Below, one piece after another: positions 42,169-50,885 of a stretch of 64,000 nucleotides of DNA. The notes beneath the pieces are model-generated. The model had not been told where the DNA came from and did not search any database. It saw only the letters and a list, made by a program, of their open reading frames with translations. The position numbers and the translations under genes are program-made. The DNA is taken from the NCBI RefSeq assembly GCF_002879865.1, contig NZ_PNXY01000012.1, positions 162,290 to 226,289 on the forward strand, given 5' to 3'. The DNA comes from Paraburkholderia rhynchosiae. GTDB taxonomy: Bacteria > Pseudomonadota > Gammaproteobacteria > Burkholderiales > Burkholderiaceae. Within the stretch, counting starts at the first letter, position 1. Every line of letters starts with the position of its first letter.

Positions 42169-43719
42169 ATGAAGTTCGCCCCCATCTTCCAGCGCGCCTC
42201 GCCTGCATGTTTCTGCCGCGGCTTTGCGCTGGTCACAAGCTCCGCGGTTCAATGCTCGCGCTTGTCGTCGATGCGCCGCGCGGCGCTATATTCGGCGCTC
42301 GCGTGGGCTTGCGTATCAGGCGCGGCAATGGCTGAGGCCAATACCGATACCGCACGCGAAGCGACCGAAGCCACCAGCGCTGCTGAAGCAACCGGCGCCG
42401 ACGCGAGCAAGGCGGCGGCCAGCGAGGCCGGCTTCTGGGAGCGGCCGCAGATGCTCGGTGACATGGGCGGTCTGCGCCCCTGGCTCGGCAAATACGGCGT
42501 GACGTTCGCACTCACGGAAACGAGCGAACTGCTCGGCAATCTGCGCGGCGGTCTCGCTCGCGGCGTCGCGTACGACGGCGTGACGACCGCGACCGTGCAA
42601 CTGGATACCGAAAAGGCGTTCGGCTTGCCCGGCGGCCAGTTCAACGTGAGCGCACTGCAGATTCACGGCCGCAATCTCAGCAGCGACAAACTCGGCACGC
42701 TGAATACGGCAAGCGGCATTGAAGCCGATGACACCACCCGCTTGTGGGAGTTGTGGTACCAGCAGTCGTTCCTGAACAAACGCGTCGACGTGAAGATCGG
42801 TCAGCAGAGCATCGACCAGGAGTTCATCAGCAGCACGTACTCGGCGCTCGTCATCAACACGATGTTCGGCTGGCCCGCGCTGCCCTCGTACGATATGCCG
42901 TCCGGCGGGCCGGCGTATCCGCTGTCGGCACTCGGCGTGCGCGTGCGCGGTCAGATCACGCCTTCACTGACGGCGCTCGCGGGTGTGTTCGACGGCGATC
43001 CGCTCGGCAACACTCCGAATAACAGAAGCGGCACTAACTTCAACCTGCATAACGGCACGCTATTCATCGGCGAGTTGCAGTATGCGATCAATCAGCCGGC
43101 CGATGGCGACGTGGCCGGCGCGGGCAGCGCGAGCCGCGGCGGCTTGCCGGGCACTTACAAGATCGGCCTCTGGTATAACAACGGCAGCTTCGCGGACCCG
43201 CGCTACGACAACAATGGTGTGTCACTCGCGAGTCCTGCGTCCACCGGCGTCGCGGCGAACCATCGCGGCGACTACAGTTTCTACGCGGTGGCTGACCAGA
43301 TGATCTGGCGTCCGAACCCTGACGAAGCCCGCAGCCTGGGCGTGTTCGCCCGCGTGATGGGCGCGCCGGGCGACCGCAATCTGGTGAGCCTCGCGGCCAA
43401 CCTCGGCATCGTGCTGAAAGCGCCGTTCGCGGGCCGCGACAACGACAGCGCGGGCCTGGCGCTCACCTACATCAAGGTCGGCAGCCACACATGCGGAATC
43501 GATCAGGATAACCAGGCATTCAGCGGCGGTCCCTACGGCGTGCGCACCAGCGAAACCGCGCTCGAAGCGACCTACCAGTACCAGGTCAACCCGTGGTGGA
43601 TCCTTCAAGCGGACGCGCAATATACGTTCAACGCGGGCGCCGGCCAGAACCCCAACGATCCGACCAAGCCGCTGCGCAATACGTTTGTTGTCGGCGTGCG
43701 GACCAACATCACGTTCTGA
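42169..43719 (+). CDS. OprB-family carbohydrate-selective porin
   Basis: An outer-membrane beta-barrel of 516 aa from the start at 42169. A second start at 42271 (MRRAALYSALAWACVSGAAM) would give a cleaner signal peptide, so the true start may be there. LGDMGGLRPWLGKYGVTFAL and DTEKAFGLPGGQFNVSALQI match the OprB opening. The chain ends in an aromatic residue (RTNITF), as barrels require. No sugar transporter is adjacent. Its substrate is unknown. Confidence 0.85.
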   Translation: MKFAPIFQRASPACFCRGFALVTSSAVQCSRLSSMRRAALYSALAWACVSGAAMAEANTDTAREATEATSAAEATGADASKAAASEAGFWERPQMLGDMGGLRPWLGKYGVTFALTETSELLGNLRGGLARGVAYDGVTTATVQLDTEKAFGLPGGQFNVSALQIHGRNLSSDKLGTLNTASGIEADDTTRLWELWYQQSFLNKRVDVKIGQQSIDQEFISSTYSALVINTMFGWPALPSYDMPSGGPAYPLSALGVRVRGQITPSLTALAGVFDGDPLGNTPNNRSGTNFNLHNGTLFIGELQYAINQPADGDVAGAGSASRGGLPGTYKIGLWYNNGSFADPRYDNNGVSLASPASTGVAANHRGDYSFYAVADQMIWRPNPDEARSLGVFARVMGAPGDRNLVSLAANLGIVLKAPFAGRDNDSAGLALTYIKVGSHTCGIDQDNQAFSGGPYGVRTSETALEATYQYQVNPWWILQADAQYTFNAGAGQNPNDPTKPLRNTFVVGVRTNITF

Positions 43720-43764
43720 TGTCATTCGCGATGCGATTGCACGGGTGAACGGCGTTTCGCCAAA

Positions 43765-44652
43765 TCACGACGCAGCCGCCGACCCGCGCGGCTGCCCGCG
43801 CAGCGACAGATCCTGCACCATCTGCGCGGCCAGATAGTCGCAAGTCGGCCGGTCCGATTTCGCGCTGCGCGCCACCACGATTTCCAGCGGCTCGATGTTC
43901 GGCAAGCCTTGCGCTTCGCCAAGAATGGCAAGCCGCGGCGGCACGCTGCAACGCGTGAGCGCCACCACCGACAACCCCGCGTCCACCGTTGCGACGAGGC
44001 CCATCAGGCTCGCGCTGCTGAACGCCGCTCGATAGCGAATCCGCGCGCCGTCCAACGCGGCGAGCGTATGCTGGCGCGCCACGCAGCCGGGCTCGTACAG
44101 CCCGACTGGCAATGGCGACGCCGCCAGCACCGGCGTATCGATGGAAGCGCCTACCCATACCATCGGCTCGCTGCGCACGAATTCGCCGCGCAATTTGCGG
44201 TCGCGCGTGACGAAGGCGAGATCGATCTTGTTGTCGGCCAGCATCGGCGCGAGCGACGTGCTCTGCGCGCAGACGATCTCGATTTCGACGTGCGGATACA
44301 GATTCGAAAACCGCCGCAACACGGGTGACAACAACGACGACACATAATCGTCCGGAGCGCCGAGCACCACGCGCCCGGTCACTTCGGGCCGCACGATTGC
44401 GGACCACGCCTCCTCATGCAACGCGAGCACACGCCGCGCATATTCAAGCAGCGTATTGCCCGGCCGCGTGAGCGACAGATTGCGCGTGTTACGCGCGAAC
44501 AGCGTGGTGCCCAGCATGGTTTCCAGCCGCTTGATCTGCATACTGACAGCCGCCTGCGAGCGATGCACGCTCGCCGATGCCTTGGTGAAACTGCCTGTGT
44601 CCACTACCGCAACAAAAGTGCGCAGCAGATCGACGTCGAATTCCGGGTGCAT
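43765..44652 (-). CDS. LysR-family transcriptional regulator
   Basis: A 295-aa regulator. The helix-turn-helix is in VDTGSFTKASASVHRSQAAV and SMQIKRLETMLGTTLFARN. The effector domain follows (GAPDDYVSSLLSPVLRRFSN and on). It is divergent from the EamA transporter gene, with about 100 nt between starts, and is likely its regulator. Confidence 0.88.
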   Translation of the reverse strand: MHPEFDVDLLRTFVAVVDTGSFTKASASVHRSQAAVSMQIKRLETMLGTTLFARNTRNLSLTRPGNTLLEYARRVLALHEEAWSAIVRPEVTGRVVLGAPDDYVSSLLSPVLRRFSNLYPHVEIEIVCAQSTSLAPMLADNKIDLAFVTRDRKLRGEFVRSEPMVWVGASIDTPVLAASPLPVGLYEPGCVARQHTLAALDGARIRYRAAFSSASLMGLVATVDAGLSVVALTRCSVPPRLAILGEAQGLPNIEPLEIVVARSAKSDRPTCDYLAAQMVQDLSLRGQPRGSAAAS

Positions 44653-44754
44653 GACTTATCAATCCGGCTTATGGAATTTCTCAATTTAATTCGTTTGTGC
44701 GTGCCGTGCAACCCGCGCAATACTTGAGACATCACTTTGCGGAGACCGTCTGGT

Positions 44755-45687
44755 ATGTCCCTCACCCAACGTCAACATGGCGCCATCACGCTGGCCAGCG
44801 GCGGGCTTCTGATGGGCACGCTAGGAATCTTCGTCGAGGAAGCGCGGCTCGGGGCGCTGACACTGGTGTTCTTTCGCTGCCTGTTCGGCTTTCTCTCCCT
44901 GGCCGCGTACTGTGCGTGGAAAGGCTTCTTCACCCGCGCGCACTTCACGCGCCGCACACTCGTGCTGGCGTTGATCTCCGGCGTACTGATGGTCACGCAA
45001 TGGGTCGGTTTTTTCGATGCGATCCATCGCACCAGCATTGCGGTCGCGACCGTCGTGTTCCATGTGCAGCCGTTCTGGGTCGTGCTGATCGGCGCGGCGC
45101 TTTTCAACGAGCGGCTCGGCGCGGACCGGCTCGGCTGGATTGCGACCGCCTTCGCGGGGCTCGTGCTCGCGTCGGGCGTGGCGGCCACGGAAAATCTGCA
45201 AGGCCATACCAGTTATCTGATCGGGATCGGTGAAGCGTTGGTGGGATCGGTGCTGTATGCAAGCGTCACGTTGATCGCCAAGGGACTCGGCAATTTGCGG
45301 CCGCATCTGTTGACGCTCGCGCAATGCGCAGTGGGCGTGGTGTGTCTGCCGTTGATCGCGCCGCTCATCGCGCCGTTTAACGCCATTCACATCGGACCCA
45401 TGCAGTGGTTCTGGATCGTCGGCATGGGCGTGTTTCACACGGGACTCTCGTATGTGCTGATCTATGGCGCGTTGCCGAAGCTCACTACACCGATCATCGC
45501 CGTGCTCCTATTCGTTTATCCGCTCACCGCCATCGCCGTCGATGCAATCGTGTACGGCCGCGCGCTCTCGTTGCCCCAACTCGCGGGCATGGCGCTGATC
45601 GTGATTGCGAGTCTTGGCGTCAATCTGGGCTGGCCGCTCTTTTCATTGCTGCTTCCCGGCGGCCGGACGAGGCGTCACGCCGAGTGA
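44755..45687 (+). CDS. EamA/DMT-family membrane transporter
   Basis: A 310-aa drug/metabolite transporter with ten membrane helices in two EamA repeats (about 10-140 and 155-300). ASGGLLMGTLGIFVEEARLG and LVFFRCLFGFLSLAAY open the first repeat. It is probably a metabolite exporter. GGAG at 44741-44744 lies 10 nt before the chosen ATG. Substrate unknown; the adjacent LysR gene suggests induction by it. Confidence 0.85.
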   Translation: MSLTQRQHGAITLASGGLLMGTLGIFVEEARLGALTLVFFRCLFGFLSLAAYCAWKGFFTRAHFTRRTLVLALISGVLMVTQWVGFFDAIHRTSIAVATVVFHVQPFWVVLIGAALFNERLGADRLGWIATAFAGLVLASGVAATENLQGHTSYLIGIGEALVGSVLYASVTLIAKGLGNLRPHLLTLAQCAVGVVCLPLIAPLIAPFNAIHIGPMQWFWIVGMGVFHTGLSYVLIYGALPKLTTPIIAVLLFVYPLTAIAVDAIVYGRALSLPQLAGMALIVIASLGVNLGWPLFSLLLPGGRTRRHAE

Positions 45688-45769
45688 ATTGCGGCGGCGG
45701 GCTTGATCGCGCTGAGCAGCAAACCGGCGCTTGAACAGCGCCGTGTTTCTGATGATCGCCTGGGGTCAC

Positions 45770-46075
45770 TCACTGGTCGTAGTGAAAGCGGCAGGCAATC
45801 ACATAGACCTTTCCGCCCCTCGGCAAATACACGAGGCGATCCGCATGCGTGATGCGGCGCGACCAGAAGCCGCTCAAGCTGCCGACCAGCGGCTCCGGTT
45901 TTCCGGTGCCGGTGAACGGATCGCGCCGGCACTCCTCCAGCAATGTATTGATCTTGCGGACGACCTTGCGGTCGGTTTCCTGCCAATACACGTAGTCGTC
46001 CCAGGCGTCGTCGGTGAACATAAAAATACTGTCAGCCTTTGCGGCCGCCTCGTTGCGGCTTTTCTGATGGTTCAT
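45770..46075 (-). CDS. yoeB: Txe/YoeB-family mRNA interferase toxin
   Basis: A 101-aa (or 83-aa from the ATG at 46021) ribosome-dependent RNase toxin. WDDYVYWQETDRKVVRKIN, KPEPLVGSLSGFWSRRITHA and ACRFHYDQ match YoeB throughout, including the catalytic Glu (KPEP), Arg (SRRIT) and the terminal His-Tyr. The longer start keeps the first beta-strand (SIFMFTD) whole and overlaps the antitoxin by 44 nt. The shorter start would clip that strand. It is paired with YefM. Confidence 0.9.
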   Translation of the reverse strand: MNHQKSRNEAAAKADSIFMFTDDAWDDYVYWQETDRKVVRKINTLLEECRRDPFTGTGKPEPLVGSLSGFWSRRITHADRLVYLPRGGKVYVIACRFHYDQ

Positions 46076-46325
46076 CGGTCAGCAGTTCGCGCGCAGCCGC
46101 ACCGCCGGCATTCAATTGGGCGATGGATCGGGCGAGCCGCTGTGCATTCTTCGACGAGCTCAACAGATACAAGGTCTCCTGCATCGCGTTGAAATCTTCG
46201 AGCGAAACCATGACTACATTTTCGCCGCTCTGTCTGGTGATGAGCATCGGCGTGTGGTCGCGGCAGACGTCGTCCATCGCTTGCTTAAAGCCGGCACGCG
46301 CCTCGCTGTAAGTAAGGACGTTCAT
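46032..46325 (-). CDS. yefM: YefM/Phd-family antitoxin
   Basis: A 97-aa antitoxin. The N-terminal DNA-binding part is NVLTYSEARAGFKQAMDDVC, then VMVSLEDFNAMQETLYLLSS as in YefM. The C-terminal tail, which wraps the toxin, is polar and probably disordered. It binds and neutralises YoeB and represses the pair. A palindrome holding TGTACA, the YefM core, lies about 190 nt upstream at 46501-46528. Confidence 0.9.
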   Translation of the reverse strand: MNVLTYSEARAGFKQAMDDVCRDHTPMLITRQSGENVVMVSLEDFNAMQETLYLLSSSKNAQRLARSIAQLNAGGAAARELLTDEPSEKPQRGGRKG

Positions 46326-46626
46326 GGGTTATCCGGCCTGTGAGGTCGCCCTCGGCCGCTCCTGTCGAAAGTTAGAGACGCTTCCGCCGCATGCGAAACC
46401 TGCTGGATTACCTGCTCGGCGGGGCTGCCAGTTAAACCGTGGCGCAGATGCGAGGCCTGAAACACGGCCTGAACAAGACCAAAGGCACGGCTTCTGAGCC
46501 ACAGCGATCATTGTACAGATCGCTGTACGCAACAGCCAACCACGAAAACGGAGGAATGCGTCATCTAACGGATAGGAAGGATGCCTGCCCGCAACCGCGC
46601 GCGCCAGTCAGCCAAACGGCCAATCC
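46326..46626. other. Intergenic region upstream of the toxin-antitoxin pair
   Basis: About 300 nt without a supported gene, between yefM and the MFS remnant. Its notable element is the TGTACA-centred inverted repeat at 46501-46528. Confidence 0.5.
46501..46528. promoter_or_regulatory. Candidate YefM operator
   Basis: Perfect 9-bp inverted repeat ACAGCGATC (46501-46509) / GATCGCTGT (46518-46526), with TGTACA at 46512-46517 and a partial copy CTGTACGC at its right edge. YefM operators are built from TGTACA-cored repeats. Confidence 0.5.
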
Positions 46627-46807
46627 CTACTGCGGCGGCGCTTCGCCGTTGGTCTTCGGCGCGAACGGTATCACGAACAGGCCGGCAGAAGAGGCAAGCG
46701 CCGTCAGTGCAACCGGCAGGCCAAGCGTGTGCATGTGAAGAACCGCCGCGCCGAGCAGAAAGTTCACGCCCGCGCCGATGAACCGTCCGAAAGACAAGCC
46801 CGCGATT
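46627..46807 (-). pseudogene. C-terminal remnant of an MFS transporter
   Basis: On the minus strand a frame of about 58 codons reads GLSFGRFIGAGVNFLLGAAV, then TLGLPVALTALASSAGLFVI and PFAPKTNGEAPPQ before a stop. This looks like the last two helices and tail of a major facilitator. A stop codon (TAA) lies in frame just upstream and no start or remaining part is present. It lies beside the malonate operon, which has no transporter of its own, so it may be what is left of a malonate-linked transporter. That link is speculative. Confidence 0.55.
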
Positions 46808-46886
46808 TACGAGCGATCCAACCGCGTCGGACGCCGCGCGGCCGATGTCGGAACTTCCGGGTTTGCCCGTCTGTAAATAGCGCATT

Positions 46887-46898
46887 TTTATATACAAT
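46887..46898. promoter_or_regulatory. Candidate operator of the malonate regulator
   Basis: TTTATATACAAT, 10 nt before the regulator start. It matches ten of twelve positions of ATTGTATACAAT, the site of MdcY-type GntR regulators of malonate genes. Confidence 0.5.
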
Positions 46899-46907
46899 AT
46901 TTTAATC

Positions 46908-47684
46908 ATGAACGACGCAACCGACGGTTTTCCCTTGGACGCTTCGGCGCGCGGCCCCCTTCTTCAGACGGCGCCGGCGCGCGAGAGCACATCCCGGGTG
47001 ATCGCTGAAGGGCTGCGTGAGGCAATCATTGACGGCACTTTGGCGCCCGGCGCGCCGCTGCGCCAGGACGCGATCGCGCGGCATTTCTCGGTCAGCGCGA
47101 TCCCGGTACGCGAGGCTTTGCGCCTGCTGGAAACCGAAGGCTGGGCGAAGGTCACGGTGCACAAAGGCGCGACGGTCGCGCCTTTGTCGGCGGATGAAGC
47201 GCGAGAAATCTACGAGATCCGTTCGGCACTGGAAAGTCTCGCCATCGGGCTCGCGATTCCCAAACACACCCCCGCCACGCTGCGCGAATGCGCCGCGCTG
47301 TGCCGCGCCGCCGAGCGCGAGTCCGACCCGTCGCTGTACGTCGCGCGCAATGCCACGTTTCACATGAGCCTCTATGCACCGGCCGCGCGTGCTCAGTTGG
47401 AAGATTCGATCCGCGTGCTGCATCGGCGCGGCGAACGGTATTTGCGCCTGAAGCTCGGCTTGCCGTCGTACAAAGGGGAGTCCGACAATGAGCACAGCAA
47501 GTTGCTCGACGCCGTGCAACGCCGCGACGTGCCTGCTGCTCAAGCGCTCGTCGTCGCGCATCTGCTCGGCACGGGCGACCTGCTGCACCGTTTCCTGACC
47601 GAACGCGCGCGGGCGGAAGCCGCGCTCGCGAACCGACCCAAGCCGCGCGGCAGACCTCGCGCATCATCACCGGGAGTGGATTGA
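46908..47684 (+). CDS. GntR-family (FCD) regulator of the malonate operon
   Basis: A 258-aa regulator. The winged helix has LREAIIDGTLAPGAPLRQDA, then FSVSAIPVREALRLLETEGW and HKGATVAPLS. The FCD domain follows, with NATFHMSLYAPAA. It is 4 nt ahead of mdcA and so heads the operon. MdcY/MatR-type regulators repress malonate genes and respond to malonate; that role is inferred from place and family. Confidence 0.85.
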   Translation: MNDATDGFPLDASARGPLLQTAPARESTSRVIAEGLREAIIDGTLAPGAPLRQDAIARHFSVSAIPVREALRLLETEGWAKVTVHKGATVAPLSADEAREIYEIRSALESLAIGLAIPKHTPATLRECAALCRAAERESDPSLYVARNATFHMSLYAPAARAQLEDSIRVLHRRGERYLRLKLGLPSYKGESDNEHSKLLDAVQRRDVPAAQALVVAHLLGTGDLLHRFLTERARAEAALANRPKPRGRPRASSPGVD

Positions 47685-47688
47685 GCCG

Positions 47689-49350
47689 ATGAACCGACCC
47701 GCCGAAGCGTCATCCGCCGCGCGTTCGTGGACCACGCGCCGCGACGAAAAGAATCGCCGCATGGCGGCCATCGCGCCGTGGCTGGAGGACGGCGTGCTGC
47801 CGGCAAACCGCATCGTCGATGCACTCGAAACGCTGATCCAGCCAGGCGACCGTGTCGCCCTCGAAGGCGACAACCAGAAGCAGGCCGACTTCCTGTCGCG
47901 CTCGCTCTCGAAGGTTGATCCGCAGAAACTCCACGACGTGCATCTGCTGATATCGAGCATCAGCCGGCCGGAGCATCTGACGCTGTTCGAGCGCGGCATC
48001 GCGCACAAAGTGGATTTGTCGTTCGCCGGGCCGCAGAGCTTGCGCGTCGCGCAATTGCTCGAAGACGGGCAACTGGAAATCGGCGCGATCTATACGTACG
48101 TCGAACTCTATGCGCGCATGTTCGTGGACCTGACGCCGCATGTCGCGCTGCTCTGCGCGGAAAACGCCGACCGTCACGGCAATCTCTACACCGGTCCGAA
48201 TACCGAAGACACGCCGACCATCGCGGAGGCTGCCGCGTTCCGTCATGGCATCGTGATCGTGCAGGTCAATGAGATTGTCGATGAACTGCCGCGTGTCGAC
48301 ATTCCCGGCTCGTGGGTCGACGTCGTCGTGCAGGCGGACCGGCCGTTCGCCGTCGAGCCGCTTTTCACGCGCGATCCGCGGCATATCGGCGACCTGCAGG
48401 TGCTCACTGCGATGATGGTGATACGCGGCATCTACGCGCCGTATGGCGTGAGCTCGCTCAATCACGGCATCGGCTTCGACACCGCGGCGATCGAGTTGCT
48501 GCTGCCAACCTATGGCGAATCGCTCGGCCTGAAGGGCAAGATTTGCCGCAACTGGACGCTTAATCCACATCCCACGATGATTCCGGCCATCGAGTCGGGC
48601 TGGGTCGACAGCATTCATTGCTTCGGTAGCGAAGTCGGCATGGAGGCGTATATCGAGGCGCGTCCCGATGTGTTCTTCACCGGCAACGACGGCACGCTGC
48701 GCTCGAATCGCGTGCTGTGCCAACTGGCCGGGCAATACGGCGTCGACCTGTTCATCGGCTCCACGTTGCAGATCGACGCGGACGCCAATTCATCCACCGT
48801 GACGCGCGGACGTCTCGCCGGTTTCGGCGGTGCGCCGAACATGGGCCACGATCCGCGCGGCCGGCGTCATTCGAGCGAAGCGTGGCTCAAGCTGCTGAAG
48901 GACCAGGGGCCTGTGTCGCGCGGTCAGAAGCTCGTCGTGCAACTGGCGGAGACGTACAAGAAAGGCGGCGAGCCGACTTTCGTCGATGAACTCGATGCCG
49001 TCGCGGTGGGCGCGAAAAACGGCATGCCGGTCGCGCCCGTCATGATCTATGGCGACGACGTGAGCCATGTCGTCACCGAGGAAGGCATCGCGCACTTGCA
49101 CAAGGCCGAAGGCATCGACGAACGGCGCGCCGCGATTGCCGCCGTGGCCGGCGTGACGCCGATCGGCTTGCGCGCGAAGCCGCAGAAGACAGCGGAGTTG
49201 CGCCGGCGTGGGATTGTCGCCTATCCGGAGGATCTCGGCATTCGACGCGGTGAAGCGAAGCGTTCGCTGCTGGCGGCACGCAGCATCGACGATCTCGTGA
49301 CGTGGTCAGGCGGTTTGTATGCGCCGCCGGCGCGATTCAGGAGCTGGTGA
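47689..49350 (+). CDS. mdcA: Malonate decarboxylase alpha subunit (malonate:ACP transferase)
   Basis: A 553-aa CoA-transferase-like subunit that swaps acetyl on the MdcC carrier protein for malonyl. It begins SWTTRRDEKNRRMAAIAPWL and has VLPANRIVDALETLIQPGD, close to known MdcA, at the family length of about 550 residues. The stop TGA at 49348-49350 overlaps an ATG (TGATG) that is the start of the first of several copied mdcA/mdcB junctions. Confidence 0.92.
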   Translation: MNRPAEASSAARSWTTRRDEKNRRMAAIAPWLEDGVLPANRIVDALETLIQPGDRVALEGDNQKQADFLSRSLSKVDPQKLHDVHLLISSISRPEHLTLFERGIAHKVDLSFAGPQSLRVAQLLEDGQLEIGAIYTYVELYARMFVDLTPHVALLCAENADRHGNLYTGPNTEDTPTIAEAAAFRHGIVIVQVNEIVDELPRVDIPGSWVDVVVQADRPFAVEPLFTRDPRHIGDLQVLTAMMVIRGIYAPYGVSSLNHGIGFDTAAIELLLPTYGESLGLKGKICRNWTLNPHPTMIPAIESGWVDSIHCFGSEVGMEAYIEARPDVFFTGNDGTLRSNRVLCQLAGQYGVDLFIGSTLQIDADANSSTVTRGRLAGFGGAPNMGHDPRGRRHSSEAWLKLLKDQGPVSRGQKLVVQLAETYKKGGEPTFVDELDAVAVGAKNGMPVAPVMIYGDDVSHVVTEEGIAHLHKAEGIDERRAAIAAVAGVTPIGLRAKPQKTAELRRRGIVAYPEDLGIRRGEAKRSLLAARSIDDLVTWSGGLYAPPARFRSW

Positions 49351-49653
49351 TGAAGGCGGCGGCGGTCTTAGCGAAGCGTGCGGGTCTTCAGCCGCGCATC
49401 ACCTGCAAGTTCAGGAGCTGGTGATGAGGGCGGCGGCGGTCTTAGCGAAGCGTGCGGGGTCGTCAGCCGCGCATCACCTGCAAGTTCAGGAGCTGGTGAT
49501 GAGGGCGGCGGCTGTCTTACCGAAGCGTGCGGGGTCTTCAGCCGCGCATCACCTGCAAGTTCAGGAGTTGGTGATGAGGGCGGCGGCTGTCTTACCGAAG
49601 CGTGCGGGGTCTTCAGCCGCGCATCTCACCTGCAAGTTCAGGAGTTGGTGACC
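49336..49653. repeat. Tandem repeat made of the mdcA-mdcB junction
   Basis: Units begin TTCAGGAG(C/T)TGGTGATG at 49336, 49410, 49485 and 49560, with lengths 74, 75, 75 and 77 nt. A divergent fifth begins at 49637 and runs into mdcB. Each full unit holds the last codons of mdcA (FRSW-stop), the TGATG overlap and a ribosome binding site, then a copy resembling the first 17 or so codons of mdcB. From the second unit on, a 25-residue repeat peptide is encoded in one open frame. It ends at TGA 49649-49651, two bases before the mdcB ATG. Confidence 0.9.
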
Positions 49654-50583
49654 ATGGCGCCTGCCGTTTTGCTCAAGCATGTGGAGTCGTCAACCGCTCC
49701 CACCAACAACCCCAAGCGCAATCTGCCGACCGACGCGCAATTGGCCCATTACGCCGTCACCGCGCTAATCGAGGAAGCCGAGCTCACACCCAAGCCCGCG
49801 CTGGTGGACCGGCGCGGCAGTGGCGCGCATCGCGATCTCGACCTCAAGATCATGCTGCGCTCTGCGCGCACGCTCGAGCCGGCTTTCGCGGCGCTCGCGC
49901 GCGCCGCGCGCCGCCGCGGCAAACCGTCCGCGCTGTTGCGCACGGAACTCGCGCAGATAGGCCGCGCCGGCGAGCGGGAGATGCTGCGCGCCACAGGCGG
50001 CAGCAACGCGCATCGCGGTGCGATCTGGATTGTCGGGCTGCTGGTCGCGGGCGCGTCGATATCCGATGCCGCGACTCGGCTCAACGCATCGGCCATCTGC
50101 TGGCGCGCGGCACAAATCGCCTGCTTCCCTGACCGCTTCGCGGCTCCGACCGACAGTCACGGGGAGCGCGCGCGGCAGCGCTATCACGTCGGCGGCGCGC
50201 GACGCGAGGCGCAAGAAGGCTTTCCGCATGTGATCGAAACCGGCCTGCCCGCGCTGATCGCAGCGCGTGAGCGCGGCATCGCCGAAGAGGCCGCGCGCGT
50301 CGACGCCCTGCTCTCGATCATGGCCTCGCTCGACGACACCTGTCTGCTGCATCGCGCGGGTCTGCCTGGCTTGCATGCCGGTCAGCACGGCGCGCGGCGC
50401 GTGCTTCAAGCTGGCGGGAGTTCGACACGCGAGGGCCGTAACGCGCTCGCCGCGCTCGAACGCGAACTGCTGTCGCTCAACGCCTCGCCCGGCGGCGCAG
50501 CCGATCTGCTCGCCGCCACCCTCTTTCTCGACATGCTGACGCGTCACGACGCCGGCGGGAGCCCAGTCACATGGAACATCTGA
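49654..50583 (+). CDS. mdcB: Triphosphoribosyl-dephospho-CoA synthase (malonate decarboxylase)
   Basis: A 309-aa enzyme that makes the precursor of the prosthetic group of MdcC from dephospho-CoA and ATP. AVTALIEEAELTPKPALVDR, then RRGSGAHRDLDLKIMLRSA match the CitG/MdcB family. The start at 49654 is set by the change from repeat sequence to unique sequence and by AGGAG at 49639-49643. Translation may depend on that of the repeat-encoded leader, which ends two bases upstream. Its C terminus overlaps the start of mdcC by 13 nt. Confidence 0.9.
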   Translation: MAPAVLLKHVESSTAPTNNPKRNLPTDAQLAHYAVTALIEEAELTPKPALVDRRGSGAHRDLDLKIMLRSARTLEPAFAALARAARRRGKPSALLRTELAQIGRAGEREMLRATGGSNAHRGAIWIVGLLVAGASISDAATRLNASAICWRAAQIACFPDRFAAPTDSHGERARQRYHVGGARREAQEGFPHVIETGLPALIAARERGIAEEAARVDALLSIMASLDDTCLLHRAGLPGLHAGQHGARRVLQAGGSSTREGRNALAALERELLSLNASPGGAADLLAATLFLDMLTRHDAGGSPVTWNI

Positions 50584-50885
50584 CCTTCGACTATCCGGCG
50601 CAACGCGCCGTCACGACTCGCGCGCATGTCGGCGTGGTGGGTTCGGGCGATCTGGAAGTGCTGCTCGCGCCCGCCGATAACGCGAACGGCATGACCGCGC
50701 ATGTCGTCGTGCGCACCAGCGTCGATGGCTACAGCCACATCTGGAAAAGCGTGCTTGACCGCTTTTTCACCCGCTACGACGGCGCCGCGCAAATCGAAAT
50801 CAACGACTTCGGCGCGACGCCAGGCGTGGTTGCCTTGCGGCTTGCTGAAGCCGTGGAAGCCGCCGAACAGGGAGACGACGCATGA
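50571..50885 (+). CDS. mdcC: Malonate decarboxylase acyl carrier protein (delta subunit)
   Basis: A 104-aa carrier protein. The serine that carries the 2'-(5''-phosphoribosyl)-3'-dephospho-CoA group is S25 in VVGSGDLEVLL. Length and motif fit MdcC. It overlaps mdcB by 13 nt and mdcD by 4 nt. Confidence 0.9.
   Translation: MEHLTFDYPAQRAVTTRAHVGVVGSGDLEVLLAPADNANGMTAHVVVRTSVDGYSHIWKSVLDRFFTRYDGAAQIEINDFGATPGVVALRLAEAVEAAEQGDDA

Noticed and set aside
49319..49651. 110-codon frame of near-identical 25-residue repeats, considered as an independent repeat-protein gene
   Set aside because: It is derived from copies of the mdcA/mdcB junction, and the four-fold repeat explains it; it is kept as a leader in the repeat feature.
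49336..49653. The mdcA/mdcB repeats considered as a CRISPR array
   Set aside because: The 75-nt units abut without unique spacers and are made of coding sequence.
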